A DNA stretch of 64,000 nt from positions 272,361,426 to 272,425,425 of the forward strand of contig CP136063.1 of assembly GCA_032622095.1 (NCBI GenBank), in the 5' to 3' direction. Made by a program: the position numbers and the translations under genes. Every line of letters starts with the position of its first letter. The first letter of the stretch is position 1. The notes under the pieces were generated by a model. That model made no database searches and was not told the DNA's origin. It saw only the letters and a list, made by a program, of their open reading frames with translations. Origin of the DNA: Siphonodentalium dalli (taxonomy: Eukaryota; Mollusca; Scaphopoda; Gadilida; Siphonodentaliidae). Shown piece after piece: positions 13,792 to 28,443 of this stretch.

Positions 13792-14170
13792 AATCTGCAA
13801 GGCCAGTGTCTAGTTGAAACATTCAAAAACATATATTCTTGAACTTTATTAACGCATGCCAAACTACTAGTGTTAGCGCTGCCACTTGACAAATTTGCTG
13901 ATGGCAAAAATAATTCAAATTTGGCAAAAACAAAATTCCCGGTGAAATTAAGCCTCTGCGTGGTCTTTCCTCCACCCGTAAAATTGACAACGTCGTGTGT
14001 GTCCTTGCGGCTGGAACGACGATAAACCCTAACAAACAAACAAACAAACATAGCAAATCCTCTTGTGATGCGCCCTTCTGATAAGGCAACCCTTCTATCG
14101 TGTTATTGTTTGATTATTGGTGTATTATGTGGTGATAAACTAGAGATGCGAATATAATTATTAACTACTC
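13792..14170. repeat. Element A, copy 2
   Basis: This copy appears identical by eye to the one at 3965, with the same left (TTAGTCT|AATCTGC) and right (TACTC|ATGG) junctions and the same ATAGAGAGCG monomer before it. Confidence 0.9.
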
Positions 14171-15198
14171 ATGGAATGTTACAAATAAAGAGCGTTCATT
14201 GCTAGTATTATTCCTGGTATGTAACCAACAAAGAACGTCCATTGTTAGTCTTATGCATTGTATGCTACAAGTAAGGAACGTTCATTGCTAGTCTTAATCC
14301 TGGTATGGAACCAACAAAGAACGTCCATTGTTAGTCTTATTCATGGTATGTTAAAAATAAAGAGCGTTCATTGCTAGTCTTATTCTTGGTATGTAACCAA
14401 CAAAGAACGTCCATTGTTAGTCTTATTCATTGTATGTTACAAATAAAGAGCGTTCCTTGCTAGTCTTATTCCTGGTATGTAATCAACAAAGAATGTCCAC
14501 TGCTAGTCTTACTCCTGGTATGCTACAAATAAAAAGAGTTCATTGTTAGTCTTATTCCTGGAATGTAACCAACAAAGAACGTCCATGGTTAGTCTTATTC
14601 ATGGTATGTTACAAATAAAGAGCGTCCATTGCTAGTCTTATTCCTGGTATGTAACCAACAAAGAACGTCCATTGTTAGTCTTATTCATGGTATGTTACAC
14701 ATAAAGAGCGTTCATTGCTAGTCTTATTCCTGGTATGTTACAAATAAAGAGCGTTCATTGTTAGTCTATTCCTGGTATGTTACAAATAAAGAACGCTCAT
14801 TGTTAGTCTATTCCTGGTAAGTTACAAATAAAGAACGCTCATTGTTAGTCTATTCCTGGTATGTTACAAATAAAGAGCGTTCATTGTTAGTCTATTCCTG
14901 GTATGTTACAAATAAAGAACGCTCATTGTTCGTCTATTCCTGGTATGTTACAAATAAAGAGGGTTCATCGTTAGTCTATTCCTGGTTTGTTACAAATAAA
15001 GAACGCTCATTGTTAGTCTATTACTGGTATGTTACAAATAAAGGGCGTTCATCGTTAGTCTATTCCTGGTATGTTACAAATAAAGAACGCTCATCGTTTG
15101 TCTATTCCTGGTATGTTACAAATAAAGAACACTCATTGTTAGTCTATTCCTGGTATGTTATAAATAAAGAGTGTTCATTGTTAGTCTATTCCTGATAT

Positions 15199-18100
15199 AT
15201 TACACATAAAGAACGCTCATTGTTAGTCTTACTCCTGGTATGTTACATATAAGGAACGCACATTGTTAGTCTTACTCCTGGTATGTTACAAATAAAGAGC
15301 GTTCATTGCTAGTCTATTCCTGTTATGTTACAAATAAAGAGCGTTCATTGTTAGACTATTCCTGGTATGTTACAAATAAAGAGCGTTCATTGTTAGTCTT
15401 ACTCCTGGTATGTTACAAATAAAGAAAGCTCATTGTTAGTCTATTCCTGGTATGTTATAAATAAAGAGCGTTCATTGTTAGTCTTACTCCTGGTATGTTA
15501 CCAATAAAGAACGCTCATTATTGGTATATTCCTGGTATGTTACAAATAAAGAGCGTTCGATGTTAGTCTTACTCATTGTATATTAAAAATAAAGACCGTT
15601 CATTGTTAGTCTTAATCATGGTATGTTAGAAATAAAGAACGCTCATTGTTAGTCTATTCCTGGTATGTTACAAATAAAGAACGCTCATTGTTAGTCTTAT
15701 TCCTGGTATGTTACAAATAAAGAGCGTTCATTGTTCGTCTATTCATGGTATGTAACCAACAAAGAACGTCCATTGTTAGTCTTATTCATGGTATGTTACA
15801 AATAAAGAGCGTTCACTGTTAGTCACCTCCTGGTAAATAACCAATAATGAGCGTTCATTGTTAGTCTATTCCTGGTATGTTACAAATAAAGATCATTCAT
15901 TGTTAGTCGTATTCCTGGTATGTTACAAATAAAGAGCGTTCATTGTTAGTCTATCCCTGGTATGTTACAAATAAACAGCGTTTATTGTTAGTCTATTCCT
16001 GGTATGTAGCCAACAAAGAACTTTCATTGTTAGTCTTATTCCTATTATGTTACACATTAAGAGCGTTCATTGTTAGTCTATTCATTGTTTGTTACCAATA
16101 AAGACCGTTCATTGTTAGTCTTAGTCATGTTATGTTACAAATAAAGATTGTCTCTTGTTAGTATATTCATGGTATGTTACAAATAAAGATAGTTCATTGT
16201 TAGTCTTATTCCTGGTATGTTACAAATCAAGAGCGTTCATTGTTAGTCTTACACATTGTATGTTGAAAATAAAGAGCGTTCATTGTTAGTCTATTCCTGG
16301 TTTGTTACAAATAAATAACGCTCATTGTTATATAGTCTATTCTTGGTATGTTTCAAATAAAGAGCGTTCATTGTTAGTCTATTCCTGGTATGTTACAAAT
16401 AAAGAGCATTCTTTGTTATTCTATTCCTGGTATGTTACAAATAACGAGCGTTCATTGCTAGTCTATTCCCGTTATGTTACAAATAAAGAGCGTTCATTGT
16501 TAGACTATTACTGGTATGTTACACATAAAGAGCGTTCATTGTTTGTATTATTCCTGGTATGTTACAAATAAAGAACGCGCATTGTTAGTCTATTCCTGGT
16601 ATGTTACAAATAAAGAACGTTCATTTTTAGTCTATCCCTGGTATGTTACAATAAAGAGCGTCATTGTTAGTCTATTCCTGGTATGTTACAAATAAAGAGC
16701 GTTCATTGTTATTCTATTCCTGGTATGTTACAATTAAAGAGCGTTCATTGTTAGTCTATTCATGGTATGTTACAAATAAAGAACGTCCATTGTTATTCTT
16801 ATTCATGGTATGTTACAGATAAAGAGCGTTCATTGTTAGTCTTATTCCTGGTATGATACACATAAAAAGCGTTCATTGTTAGTCTACTCATTGTATGTTA
16901 CCAATAAAGACCGTTCAGTGTTAGTCTTAGTCATGTTATGTTACAAATTAAGAGCGTTCATTGTTAGTATATTCATGGTATGTTACAAATAAAGATCGTT
17001 CATTGTTAGTCTTATTCCTGGTATGTTACAAATAAAGAGCGTTCAATGTTAGTCTTACTCATTGTATGTTAAAAATAAAGACCGTTCATTGTTAGTCTTA
17101 GTCATGGTATGTTAGAAATGAAGAGCTTTCCTTGTTAGTATATTCATTGTATGTTACAAATAAAGATCGTTCATTGTTAGTCTTATTCCTGGTATGTTAC
17201 ACATAAAGAGCGTTCATTGTTAGTCTACTCATTGTATGTTACCAATAAAGACTGTTCATTGTTAGTCTTAGTCATGGTATGCTACAAATAAAGAACGCTC
17301 ATTGTTAGTCTTATTCCTGGTATGTTACAAATAACGAACGCTCATTGTTAGTCTTATTCATGGTATGTTACTAATAAAGAGCGTTCATTGTTAGTCTAGT
17401 CCTTGTATGTTACAAATAAAGAACGCTCATTGATAGTCTTACTCCTGGTATGTAACCAACAAAGAACGTCCATTGTTAGTCTTATTCATGGTATGTTACA
17501 AATAAAGAGCGTTCACTGTTAATCTATTCCTGGTATATAACTAACAAAGAACGTCTATTGTTGGTATATTCCTGGTATGTTACAAATAAAGCGCGTTCAT
17601 AGTTAGTCTTACTCATGGTATGGTACAAATAAAGAGCGTTCATTGCTAGTATTATTCCTGGTATGTAACCAGCAAAGAACGTCCATTGTTAGTCTTATTC
17701 GTTGTATGCTACAAATAAGGAGCGTTTATTGCTAGTCTTAATCCTGGTATGTAACCAACAAAGAACGTCCATTGTTAGTCTTATTCATGGTATGTTAAAA
17801 ATAAAGAGCGTTCATTGCTAGTCTTATTTCTGGTATGTAACCAACAAAGAACGACAATTGTTAGTCTTATTCATTGTATGTTACAAATAAAGAGCGTTCA
17901 TTGATAGTCTTATTCCTGCTATGTAACCAACAAAGAACGTCCACTGTTAGTCTTACTCCTGGTATGTTACAAATAAAGAGCGTTCATTGTTAGTCTTACT
18001 CCTGGTATGTTACAAATAAAGAGCGGTCATTGCTAGTCTTATTCCTGGATTCTAACCAACAAAGAACGTCCATTGTTAGTCTTATTCATGGTATGTTACA

Positions 18101-21100
18101 AATAAAGAGAGTTCATTGCTAGTCTTATTCCTGGTATGTAACCAACACAGAACGTCCATTGTTAGTCTTATTCATGGTATGTTACAAATAAAGAGCGTTC
18201 ATTGCTAGTCTTAATCCTGGTATGTTACAAATAAATAGCGTTCATTGTTAGTCTATTCCTGGTATGTTACAAATAAAGAACGCTCATTGTTAGTCTATTC
18301 CTGGTATGTTACAAATAAAGAACGCCCATTGTTAGTCTATTCCGGGTATGTTACAAATAAAGAGCGTTCATTGCTAGTCTTATTCCTGGTATATAACCAA
18401 AAAAGAGCGTTCATTGTTAGTCTTACTCCCGGTATGTTACGAATAAATAGCGTTCATTGTTAGTCTATTCCTGGTATGTTACAAATAAAGAGCGTTCATT
18501 GCTAGTCTTATTCCTGGTAGTCTTATTCCTGGTATGTTACAAATAAAGAACGCTCATTGTTAGTCTATTCCTGGTATGTTACAAATAAAGAACGTCCATT
18601 GTTAGTCTTAATCCTGGTATGTTACAAATAAAGAACGTTCATTGCTAGTCTTATTCCTGGTATGTTACAAATAAGGAACGTCCATTGTTAGTCTATTCCT
18701 GGTATGTTACAAATACAGAGCGTTCATTGTTAGTCTATTCCTGGTACGTTACAAATAAAGAACGCTCATTGTTAGTCTATTCCTTGTTTGTTACAAATAA
18801 AGAGCGTTCATTGTTAGTCTATTCCTGGTATGTTACAAATAAAGAACGTTCATTGTTAGTCTATGCATGGTATGCTACAAATAAAGAGTGTTCACTGTTA
18901 GTCTATTGCTGTTATGTTACAAATAAAGAGCATTCATTGTTATTCTATTCCTGGTATGTTACAAATAAAGAGCGTTCATTGCTAGTCTATTCCTGTTATG
19001 TTACAAATAAAGAGCGTTCATTGTTAGACTATTCCTGGTATGTTACAAATAAAGAGGGTTCATTGTTAGTCTTACTCCTGGTATGTTACAAATAAAGAAA
19101 GCACATTGTTAGTCTATTCCTGGTATGTTATAAATAAAGAGCGTCCATTGTTAGTCTTACTCCTGGTATGTTACCAATAAAGAATGCTCATTATTAGTAT
19201 ATTCCTGGTATGTTACAAATAAAGAGCGTTCGATGTTAGTCTTACTCATTGTATGTTAAAAATACAGACCGTTCATTGTTAGTCTTAGTCGCGGTATGTT
19301 AGAAATAAAGAGCGCTCATTGTTAGTCTATTCCTGGTATGTTATAAATAAAGAACGCCCATTGTTAGTCTTATCCCTGGTATGTTACAAATAAAGAGCGT
19401 TCATTGTTAGTCTATTCATGGTATGTAACCAACAAAGAACGTCCATTGTTAGTCTTATTCATGGTATGTTACTAATAAAGAGCGTTCACTGTTAGTCACC
19501 TCCTGGTATGTTACGAATAAAGAGCGTTCATTGTTAGTATATTCCTGGTATGTTACAAATAAAGAGCGTTCATTGCTAGACTTATTACTGGTAGTCTTAT
19601 TCCTGGTATGTTACAAATAAAGAACGCTCATTTTTAGTCTATTCCTGGTATGCTACAAATAAAGAACGCTCATTGTTAGTCTATTCCTGGTGTGTTACAA
19701 ATAAAGAGCGTTCATTGTTAGTCTATTCCTGGTATGTTACAAATAACGAACGCTCATTTTTAGTCTATTCCTGGTATGTTACGAATAAAGTGCGTTCATT
19801 GCTAGTCGTCTTATTCGTGGTATGTAACCAACACAGAGCGTTCATTTTTAGTCTTACTTCTGGTATGTTACAAATAAAGAGCGTTCATTGTTAGTCTTAT
19901 TCCTGGTATGTTACAAATAAAGACCGTTCATTTTTAGTCTTATTCCTTGTATGTTACGAATAAAGAGCGTTCATTGTTAGTCTATTCCTGGTATGTTACA
20001 AATAAAGAGCGTTCATTGTTAGTCTATTCCTGGTATGTTACAAATAAAGAGCGTTCATTGCTAGCCTTATTCCTGGTATGGGTATGTTACAAATAAAGAA
20101 CGTTCATTGTTTATCTATTCCTGGTATGTTACAAATAAAGAGCGTTCATTGTTAGTCTATTACTGGTATGTTACAAATAAAGAGCGTTCATTGCTAATCT
20201 ATTCCTGTTATGTTACAATTAACGTGCGTTCATTGCTAGACTTATTCGTGGTATGTAACCAACACAGAGCGTTCATTGTTAGTCTTACTTTTGGTATGCT
20301 ACAAATAAAGAGCGTTCATTGTTAGTCTTATTCCTGGTTTGTTACAAATAAAGATCGTTCATTGTTAGTCTTATTCCTGGTATATAACCAACAAAGAGCG
20401 TTCATTGTTAGTCTTACTCCTGGTATGTTACGAATAAATAGCGTTCATTGTTAGTCTATTCCTTGTATGTTACAAATAAAGAGCGTTCATTGTTAGTCTA
20501 TTCCTGGTATGTTACAAATAAAGAGCGTTCATTGCTAGTCTTATTCCTGGTATATAACCAACAAAGAGCGTTCATTGTTAGTCTTACTCCTGGTATGTTA
20601 CGAATAAATAGCGTTCATTGTTAGTCTATTCCTGGTATGTTACAAATAAAGTGCGTTCATTGCTAGTCTTATTCCTGGTAGTCTTATTCCTGGTAAGTTA
20701 CAAATAAAGAACGCTCATTGTTAGTCTATTCCTGGTATGTTACAAATAAAGAACGTCCATTGTTAGTCTTAATCCTGGTATGTTACAAATAAAGAACGTT
20801 CATTGCTAGTCTTATTCCTGGTATGTTACAAATAAGGAACGTCCATTGTTAGTATATTCCTGGTATGTTACAAATAAAGAGCATTCATTGTTAGTCTTAC
20901 TCCTGGTATGTTACAAATAAAGAGCGCTCATTGTTAGTCTTATTCCTGGTATGTTACAAATAAAGAGCGTTCATTGTTAGTCTTATTCCTGGTATATTAC
21001 AAATAAAGAGCGTTCATTGTTAGTTTATTCCTGGTATGTTACAAATAAGGAACGCCCATTGTTAGTCTTATTCCTGGTATGTTACAAATAAAGAGCGTTC

Positions 21101-22646
21101 ATTGTTAGTCTTATTCCTGGTATGTTACAAATAAAGAGCGTTCATTGTTAGTTTATTCCTGGTATGTTACAAATAAGGAACGCCCATTATTAGTCTTATT
21201 CCTGGTATGTTACAAATAAAGAGCGTTCATTGTTAGTCTAATCTGCAAGGCCAGTGTCTAGTTGAAACATTCAAATACATATATTCTTGAACTTTATTAA
21301 CGCATGCCAAACTACTAGTGTTAGCGCTGCCACTTGACAAATTTGCTGATGGCAAAAATAATTCAAATTTGGCAAAAACAAAATTCCCGGTGAAATTAAG
21401 CCTCTGCGTGGTCTTTCCTCCACCCGTAAAATTGACAACGTCGTGTGTGGCCTTGCGGCTGGAACGACGATAAACCCTAACAAACAAACAAACAAACATA
21501 GCAAATCCTCTTGTGATGCGCCCTTCTGATAAGGCAACCCTTCTATCGTGTTATTGTTTGATTATTGGTGTATTATGTGGTGATAAACTAGAGATGCGAA
21601 TATAATTATTAACTACTCATGGAATGTTACAAATAAAGAGCGTTCATTGCTAGTATTATTCCTGGTATGTAACCAACAAAGAACGTCCATTGTTAGTCTT
21701 ATGCATTGTATGCTACAAGTAAGGAACGTTCATTGCTAGTCTTAATCCTGGTATGGAACCAACAAAGAACGTCCATTGTTAGTCTTATTCATGGTATGTT
21801 AAAAATAAAGAGCGTTCATTGCTAGTCTTATTCTTGGTATGTAACCAACAAAGAACGTCCATTGTTAGTCTTATTCATTGTATGTTACAAATAAAGAGCG
21901 TTCATTGCTAGTCTTATTCCTGGTATGTAATCAACAAAGAATGTCCACTGCTAGTCTTACTCCTGGTATGCTACAAATAAAAAGCGTTCATTGTTAGTCT
22001 TATTCCTGGAATGTAACCAACAAAGAACGTCCATGGTTAGTCTTATTCATGGTATGTTACAAATAAAGAGCGTTCATTGCTAGTCTTATTCCTGGTATGT
22101 AACCAACAAAGAACGTCCATTGTTAGTCTTATTCATGGTATGTTACACATAAAGAGCGTTCATTGCTAGTCTTATTCCTGGTATGTTACAAATAAAGAGC
22201 GTTCATTGTTAGTCTATTCCTGGTATGTTACAAATAAAGAACGCTCATTGTTAGTCTATTCCTGGTAAGTTACAAATAAAGAACGCTCATTGTTAGTCTA
22301 TTCCTGGTATGTTACAATTAAAGAGCGTTCATTGTTAGTCTATTCCTGGTATGTTACAAATAAAGAACGCTCATTGTTCGTCTATTCCTGGTATGTTACA
22401 AATAAAGAGGGTTCATCGTTAGTCTATTCCTGGTTTGTTACAAATAAAGAACGCTCATTGTTAGTCTATTCCTGGTATGTTACAAATAAAGGGCGTTCAT
22501 CGTTAGTCTATTCCTGGTATGTTACAAATAAAGAACGCTCATCGTTTGTCTATTCCTGGTATGTTACAAATAAAGAACACTCATTGTTAGTCTATTCCTG
22601 GTATGTTATAAATAAAGAGTGTTCATTGTTAGTCTATTCCTGATAT
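15199..22646 (+). repeat. HOR unit 4 (7448 bp)
   Basis: The right part of this unit (about 19530-22646) repeats the right part of unit 3 at an offset of 7445-7448 bp. The only length change I noticed is a 3-bp insertion near 19806 (CTAGTCGTCTTATTCG). The left part follows the unit 1 order more fully than unit 3 does. It carries element A at 21240-21618 and the open-frame block at 22290-22643. Confidence 0.87.
21240..21618. repeat. Element A, copy 3
   Basis: This copy has the same junctions as the others but carries TCAAATACAT instead of TCAAAAACAT and GTGTGGCC instead of GTGTGTCC. The preceding monomer is the ordinary ATAAAGAGCG form. The GTGTGGCC state is also found in the copy at 51878. 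Confidence 0.9.
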
Positions 22647-23313
22647 ATTACACATAAAGAACGCTCATTGTTAGTCTTACTCCTGGTATGTTACATATAA
22701 AGAACGCACATTGTTAGTCTTACTCCTGGTATGTTACAAATACAGAGCGTTCATTGCTAGTCTATTCCTGTTATGTTACAAATAAAGAGCGTTCATTGTT
22801 AGACTATTCCTGGTATGTTACAAATAAAGAGCGTTCATTGTTAGTCTTACTCCTGGTATGTTACAAATAAAGAAAGCTCATTGTTAGTCTATTCCTGGTA
22901 TGTTATAAATAAAGAGCGTTCATTGTTAGTCTTACTCCTGGTATGTTACCAATAAAGAACGCTCATTATTGGTATATTCCTGGTATGTTACAAATAAAGA
23001 GCGTTCGATGTTAGTCTTACTCATTGTATATTAAAAATAAAGACCGTTCATTGTTAGTCTTAGTCATGGTATGTTAGAAATAAAGAGCGCGCATTGTTAG
23101 TCTATTCCTGGTATGTTATAAATACAGAGCGTTCATTGTTAGTCTTACTCCTGGTATGTTACCAACAAAGAACGCTCATTGTTAGTCTATTCATGGTATG
23201 TTGCAAATAAAGAGCGTTCATTATTAGTCTATTCCTGGTATGTTACAAATAAAGAACGCTCATTGTTAGTCTTATTCCTGGTATGTTACAAATAAAGAGC
23301 GTTCATTGTTAAT

Positions 23314-24587
23314 CACCTCCTGGTAAATAACCAATAATGAGCGTTCATTGTTAGTCTATTCCTGGTATGTTACAAATAAAGATCATTCATTGTTAGTCGT
23401 ATTCCTGGTATGTTACAAATAAAGAGCGTTCATTGTTAGTCTATCCCTGGTATGTTACAAATAAACAGCGTTTATTGTTAGTCTATTCCTGGTATGTAGC
23501 CAACAAAGAACTTTCATTGTTAGTCTTATTCCTATTATGTTACACATTAAGAGCGTTCATTGTTAGTCTATTCATTGTTTGTTACCAATAAAGACCGTTC
23601 ATTGTTAGTCTTAGTCATGTTATGTTACAAATAAAGATTGTCTCTTGTTAGTATATTCATGGTATGTTACAAATAAAGATAGTTCATTGTTAGTCTTATT
23701 CCTGGTATGTTACAAATCAAGAGCGTTCATTGTTAGTCTTACACATTGTATGTTGAAAATAAAGAGCGTTCATTGTTAGTCTATTCCTGGTTTGTTACAA
23801 ATAAATAACGCTCATTGTTATATAGTCTATTCTTGGCATGTTTCAAATAAAGAGCGTTCATTGTTAGTCTATTCCTGGTATGTTACAAATAAAGAGCGTT
23901 CATTGTTCGTCTATTCATGGTATGTAACCAACAAAGAACGTCCATTGTTAGTCTTATTCATGGTATGTTACAAATAAAGAGCGTTCACTGTTAGTCACCT
24001 CCTGGTAAATAACCAATAATGAGCGTTCATTGTTAGTCTATTCCTGGTATGTTACAAATAAAGATCATTCATTGTTAGTCGTATTCCTGGTATGTTACAA
24101 ATAAAGAGCGTTCATTGTTAGTCTATTCCTGGTATGTTACAAATAAAGAGCGTTTATTGTTAGTCTATTCCTGGTATGTAGCCAACAAAGAACTTTCATT
24201 GTTAGTTTTATTCCTAGTATGTTACACATTAAGAGCGTTCATTGTTAGTCTATTCATTGTTTGTTACCAATAAAGACCGTTCATTGTTAGTCTTAGTCAT
24301 GTTATGTTACACATAAAGATTGACTCTTGTTAGTATAGTCATGGTATGTTACAAATAAAGATAGTTCATTGTTAGTCTTATTCCTGGTATGTTACAAATC
24401 AAGAGCGTTCATTGTTAGTCTTACACATTGTATGTTGAAAATAAAGAGCGTTCATTGTTAGTCTATTCCTGGTTTGTTACAAATAAATTACGCTCATTGT
24501 TATATAGTCTATTCTTGGTATGTTTCAAATAAAGAGCGTTCATTGTTAGTCTATTCCTGGTATGTTACAAATAAAGAGCATTCATTG
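23314..24587 (+). repeat. 682-bp-spaced duplication within HOR unit 5
   Basis: The marker CACCTCCTGGTAAATAACC and the marker GCTCATTGTTATATAGTC each occur twice, 682 bp apart. The second copy reaches a phase (GTTCGTCTATTCATGG) skipped by the first. Confidence 0.78.
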
Positions 24588-27079
24588 TTATTCTATTCCT
24601 GGTTTGTTACAAATAACGAGCGTTCATTGCTAGTCTATTCCCGTTATGTTACAAATAAAGAGCGTTCATTGTTAGACTATTACTGGTATGTTACACATAA
24701 AGAGCGTTCATTGTTTGTATTATTCCTGGTATGTTACAAATAAAGAACGCTCATTGTTAGTCTATTCCTGGTATGTTACAAATAAAGAACGTTCATTTTT
24801 AGTCTATCCCTGGTATGTTACAATAAAGAGCGTCATTGTTAGTCTATTCCTGGTATGTTACAAATAAAGAGAGTTCATTGTTAGTCTATTCCTGGTATGT
24901 TACAATTAAAGAGCGTTCATTGTTAGTCTATTCATGGTATGTTACAAAAAAAGAACGTCCATTGTTATTCTTATTCATGGTATGTTACAAATAAAGAGCG
25001 TTCATTGTTAGTCTTATTCCTGGTATGATACACATAAAAAGCGTTCATTGTTAGTCTACTCATTGTATGTTACCAATAAAGACCGTTCATTGTTAGTCTT
25101 AGTCATGGTATGTTACAAATTAAGAGCGTTCATTGTTAGTATATTCATGGTATGTTACAAATAAAGATCGTTCATTGTTAGTCTTATTCCTGGTATGTTA
25201 CACATAAAGAGCGTTCATTGTTAGTCTACTCATTGTATGTTACCAATAAAGACTGTTCATTGTTAGTCTTAGTCATGGTATGTTACAAATAAAGAACGCT
25301 CATTGTTAGTCTTATTCCTGGTATGTTACAAATAACGAACGCTCATTGTTAGTCTTATTCCTGGTATGTTACTAATAAAGAGCGTTCATTGTTAGTCTAG
25401 TCCTTGTATGTTACAAATAAAGAACGCTCATTGATAGTCTTACTCCTGGTATGTAACCAACAAAGAACGTCCATTGTTAGTCTTATTCATGGTATGTTAC
25501 ACATAAAGAGCGTTCACTGTTAATCTATTCCTGGTATATAACTAACAAAGAACGTCTATTGTTGGTATATTCCTGGTATGTTACAAATAAAGCGCGTTCA
25601 TAGTTAGTCTTACTCATGGTATGGTACAAATAAAGAGCGTTCATTGCTAGTATTATTCCTGGTATGTAACCAGCAAAGAACGTCCATTGTTAGTCTTATT
25701 CGTTGTATGCTACAAATAAGGAGCGTTTATTGCTAGTCTTAATCCTGGTATGTAACCAACAAAGAACGTCCATTGTTAGTCTTATTCATGGTATGTTAAA
25801 AATAAAGAGCGTTCATTGCTAGTCTTATTTCTGGTATGTAACCAACAAAGAACGTCAATTGTTAGTCTTATTCATTGTATGTTACAAATAAAGAGCGTTC
25901 ATTGATAGTCGTATTCCTGCTATGTAACCAACAAAGAACGTCCACTGTTAGTCTTACTCCTGGTATGTTACAAATAAAGAGCGTTCATTGTTAGTCTTAC
26001 TCCTGGTATGTTGCAAATAAAGAGCGTTCATTGCTAGTCTTATTCCTGGATTCTAACCAACAAAGAACGTCCATTGTTAGTCTTATTCATGGTATGTTAC
26101 AAATAAAGAGAGTTCATTGCTAGTCTTATTCCTGGTATGTAACCAACACAGAACGTCCATTGTTAGTCTTATTCATGGTATGTTACAAATAAAGAGCGTT
26201 CATTGCTAGTCTTATTCCTGGTATGTTACAAATAAATAGCGTCCATTGTTAGTCTACTCCGGGTATGTTACAAATAAAGAACGCTCATTGTTAGTCTATT
26301 CCTGGTATGTTACAAATAAAGAACGCTCATTGTTAGTCTATTCCTGGCATGTTACAAATAAAGAGCGTTCATTGCTAGTCTTATTCCTGGTATATAACGA
26401 ACAAAGAGCGTTCATTGTTAGTCTTACTCCTGGTATGTTACGAATAAATAGCGTTCATTGTTAGTCTATTCCTGGTATGTTACAAATAAAGTGCGTTCAT
26501 TGCTAGTCTTATTCATGGTAGTCTTATTCCTGGTATGTTACAAATAAAGAACGCTCATTGTTAGTCTATTCCTGGTATGTTACAAATAAAGAACGTCCAT
26601 TGTTAGTCTTAATCCTGGTATGTTACAAATAAAGAACGTTCATTGCTAGTCTTATTCCTGGTATGTTACAAATAAGGAACGTCCATTGTTAGTATATTCC
26701 TGGTATGTTACAAATAAAGAGCATTCATTGTTAGTCTTACTCCTGGTATGTTACAAATAAAGAGCGCTCATTGTTAGTCTTATTCCTGGTATGTTACAAA
26801 TAAAGAGCGTTCATTGTTAGTCTTATTCCTGGTATGTTACAAATAAAGAGCGTTCATTGTTAGTTTATTCCTGGTATGTTACAAATAAGGAACGCCCATT
26901 GTTAGTCTTATTCCTGGTGTGTTACAAATAAAGAGCGTTCATTGTTAGTCTTATTCCTGGTATGTTACAAATAAAGAGCGTTCATTGTTAGTTTATTCCT
27001 GGTATGTTACAAATAAGGAACGCCCATTGTTAGTCTTATTCCTGGTATGTTACAAATAGAGAGCGTTCATTGTTAGTCT

Positions 27080-27458
27080 AATCTGCAAGGCCAGTGTCTA
27101 GTTGAAACATTCAAAAACATATATTCTTGAACTTTATTAACGCATGCCAAACTACTAGTGTTAGCGCTGCCACTTGACAAATTTGCTGATGGCAAAAATA
27201 ATTCAAATTTGGCAAAAACAAAATTCCCGGTGAAATTAAGCCTCTGCGTGGTCTTTCCTCCACCCGTAAAATTGACAACGTCGTGTGTGTCCTTGCGGCT
27301 GGAACGACGATAAACCCTAACAAACAAACAAACAAACATAGCAAATCCTCTTGTGATGCGCCCTTCTGATAAGGCAACCCTTCTATCGTGTTATTGTTTG
27401 ATTATTGGTGTATTATGTGGTGATAAACTAGAGATGCGAATATAATTATTAACTACTC
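27080..27458. repeat. Element A, copy 4
   Basis: This copy appears identical to copies 1 and 2, and the surrounding 2.2 kb is colinear with 3131-5325 at an offset of 23115 bp. Confidence 0.9.
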
Positions 27459-28443
27459 ATGGAATGTTACAAATAAAGAGCGTTCATTGCTAGTATTATT
27501 CCTGGTATGTAACCAACAAAGAACGTCCATTGTTAGTCTTATGCATTGTATGCTACAAGTAAGGAACGTTCATTGCTAGTCTTAATCCTGGTATGGAACC
27601 AACAAAGAACGTCCATTGTTAGTCTTATTCATTGTATGTTACAAATAAAGAGCGTTCCTTGCTAGTCTTATTCCTGGTATGTAATCAACAAAGAATGTCC
27701 ACTGCTAGTCTTACTCCTGGTATGCTACAAATAAAAAGCGTTCATTGTTATTCTTACTCCTGGTATGTTACAAATAAAGAGCGTCCATTGCTAGTCTTAT
27801 TCCTGGAATGTAACCAACAAAGAACGTCCATTGTTAGTCTTATTCATGGTATGTTACAAATAAAGAGCGTTCATTGCTAGTCTTATTCCTGGTATGTAAC
27901 CAACAAAGAACGTCCATTGTTAGTCTTATTCATGGTATGTTACACATAAAGAGCGTTCATTGCTAGTCTTATTCCTGGTATGTTACAAATAAAGAGCGTT
28001 CATTGTTAGTCTATTCCTGGTATGTTACAAATAAAGAACGCTCATTGTTAGTCTATTCCTGGTAAGTTACAAATAAAGAACGCTCATTGTTAGTCTATTC
28101 CTGGTATGTTACAAATAAAGAGCGTTCATTGTTAGTCTATTCCTGGTATGTTACAAATAAAGAACGCTCATTGTTCGTCTATTCCTGGTATGTTACAAAT
28201 AAAGAGGGTTCATCGTTAGTCTATTCCTGGTTTGTTACAAATAAAGAACGCTCATTGTTAGTCTATTACTGGTATGTTACAAAAAAAGAGCGTTCATCGT
28301 TAGTCTATTCCTGGTATGTTACAAATAAAGAACGCTCATCGTTTGTCTATTCCTGGTATGTTACAAATAAAGAACACTCATTGTTAGTCTATTCCTGGTA
28401 TGTTATAAATAAAGAGTGTTCATTGTTAGTCAATTCCTGATAT

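Larger units (their letters stand above)
8552..15198 (+). repeat. HOR unit 3 (6647 bp, expanded middle)
   Basis: The unit is normal to about 9855, then jumps to the phase carrying GGTATATAACGAACAAAG. The following stretch to 13791 is rich in TATAACCAAC, GTAACCAACACAGAGCG and ACGAATAAATAGCG monomers and is shared only with unit 4. Element A is at 13792-14170 and the open-frame block at 14842-15195. It contains a local duplication, about 10280-11095 and 12613-13428, 2333 bp apart. Confidence 0.87.
22647..28443 (+). repeat. HOR unit 5 (5797 bp, with 682-bp internal duplication)
   Basis: The section around the marker CACCTCCTGGTAAATAACC occurs twice, near 23314 and 23996. About 590 bp are therefore duplicated at 682-bp spacing (about 23314-23905 and 23996-24587). 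Relative to unit 1, about 171 bp (four monomers) is missing between the equivalents of 1188 and 3131. Element A is at 27080-27458 and the open-frame block at 28087-28440. Confidence 0.86.
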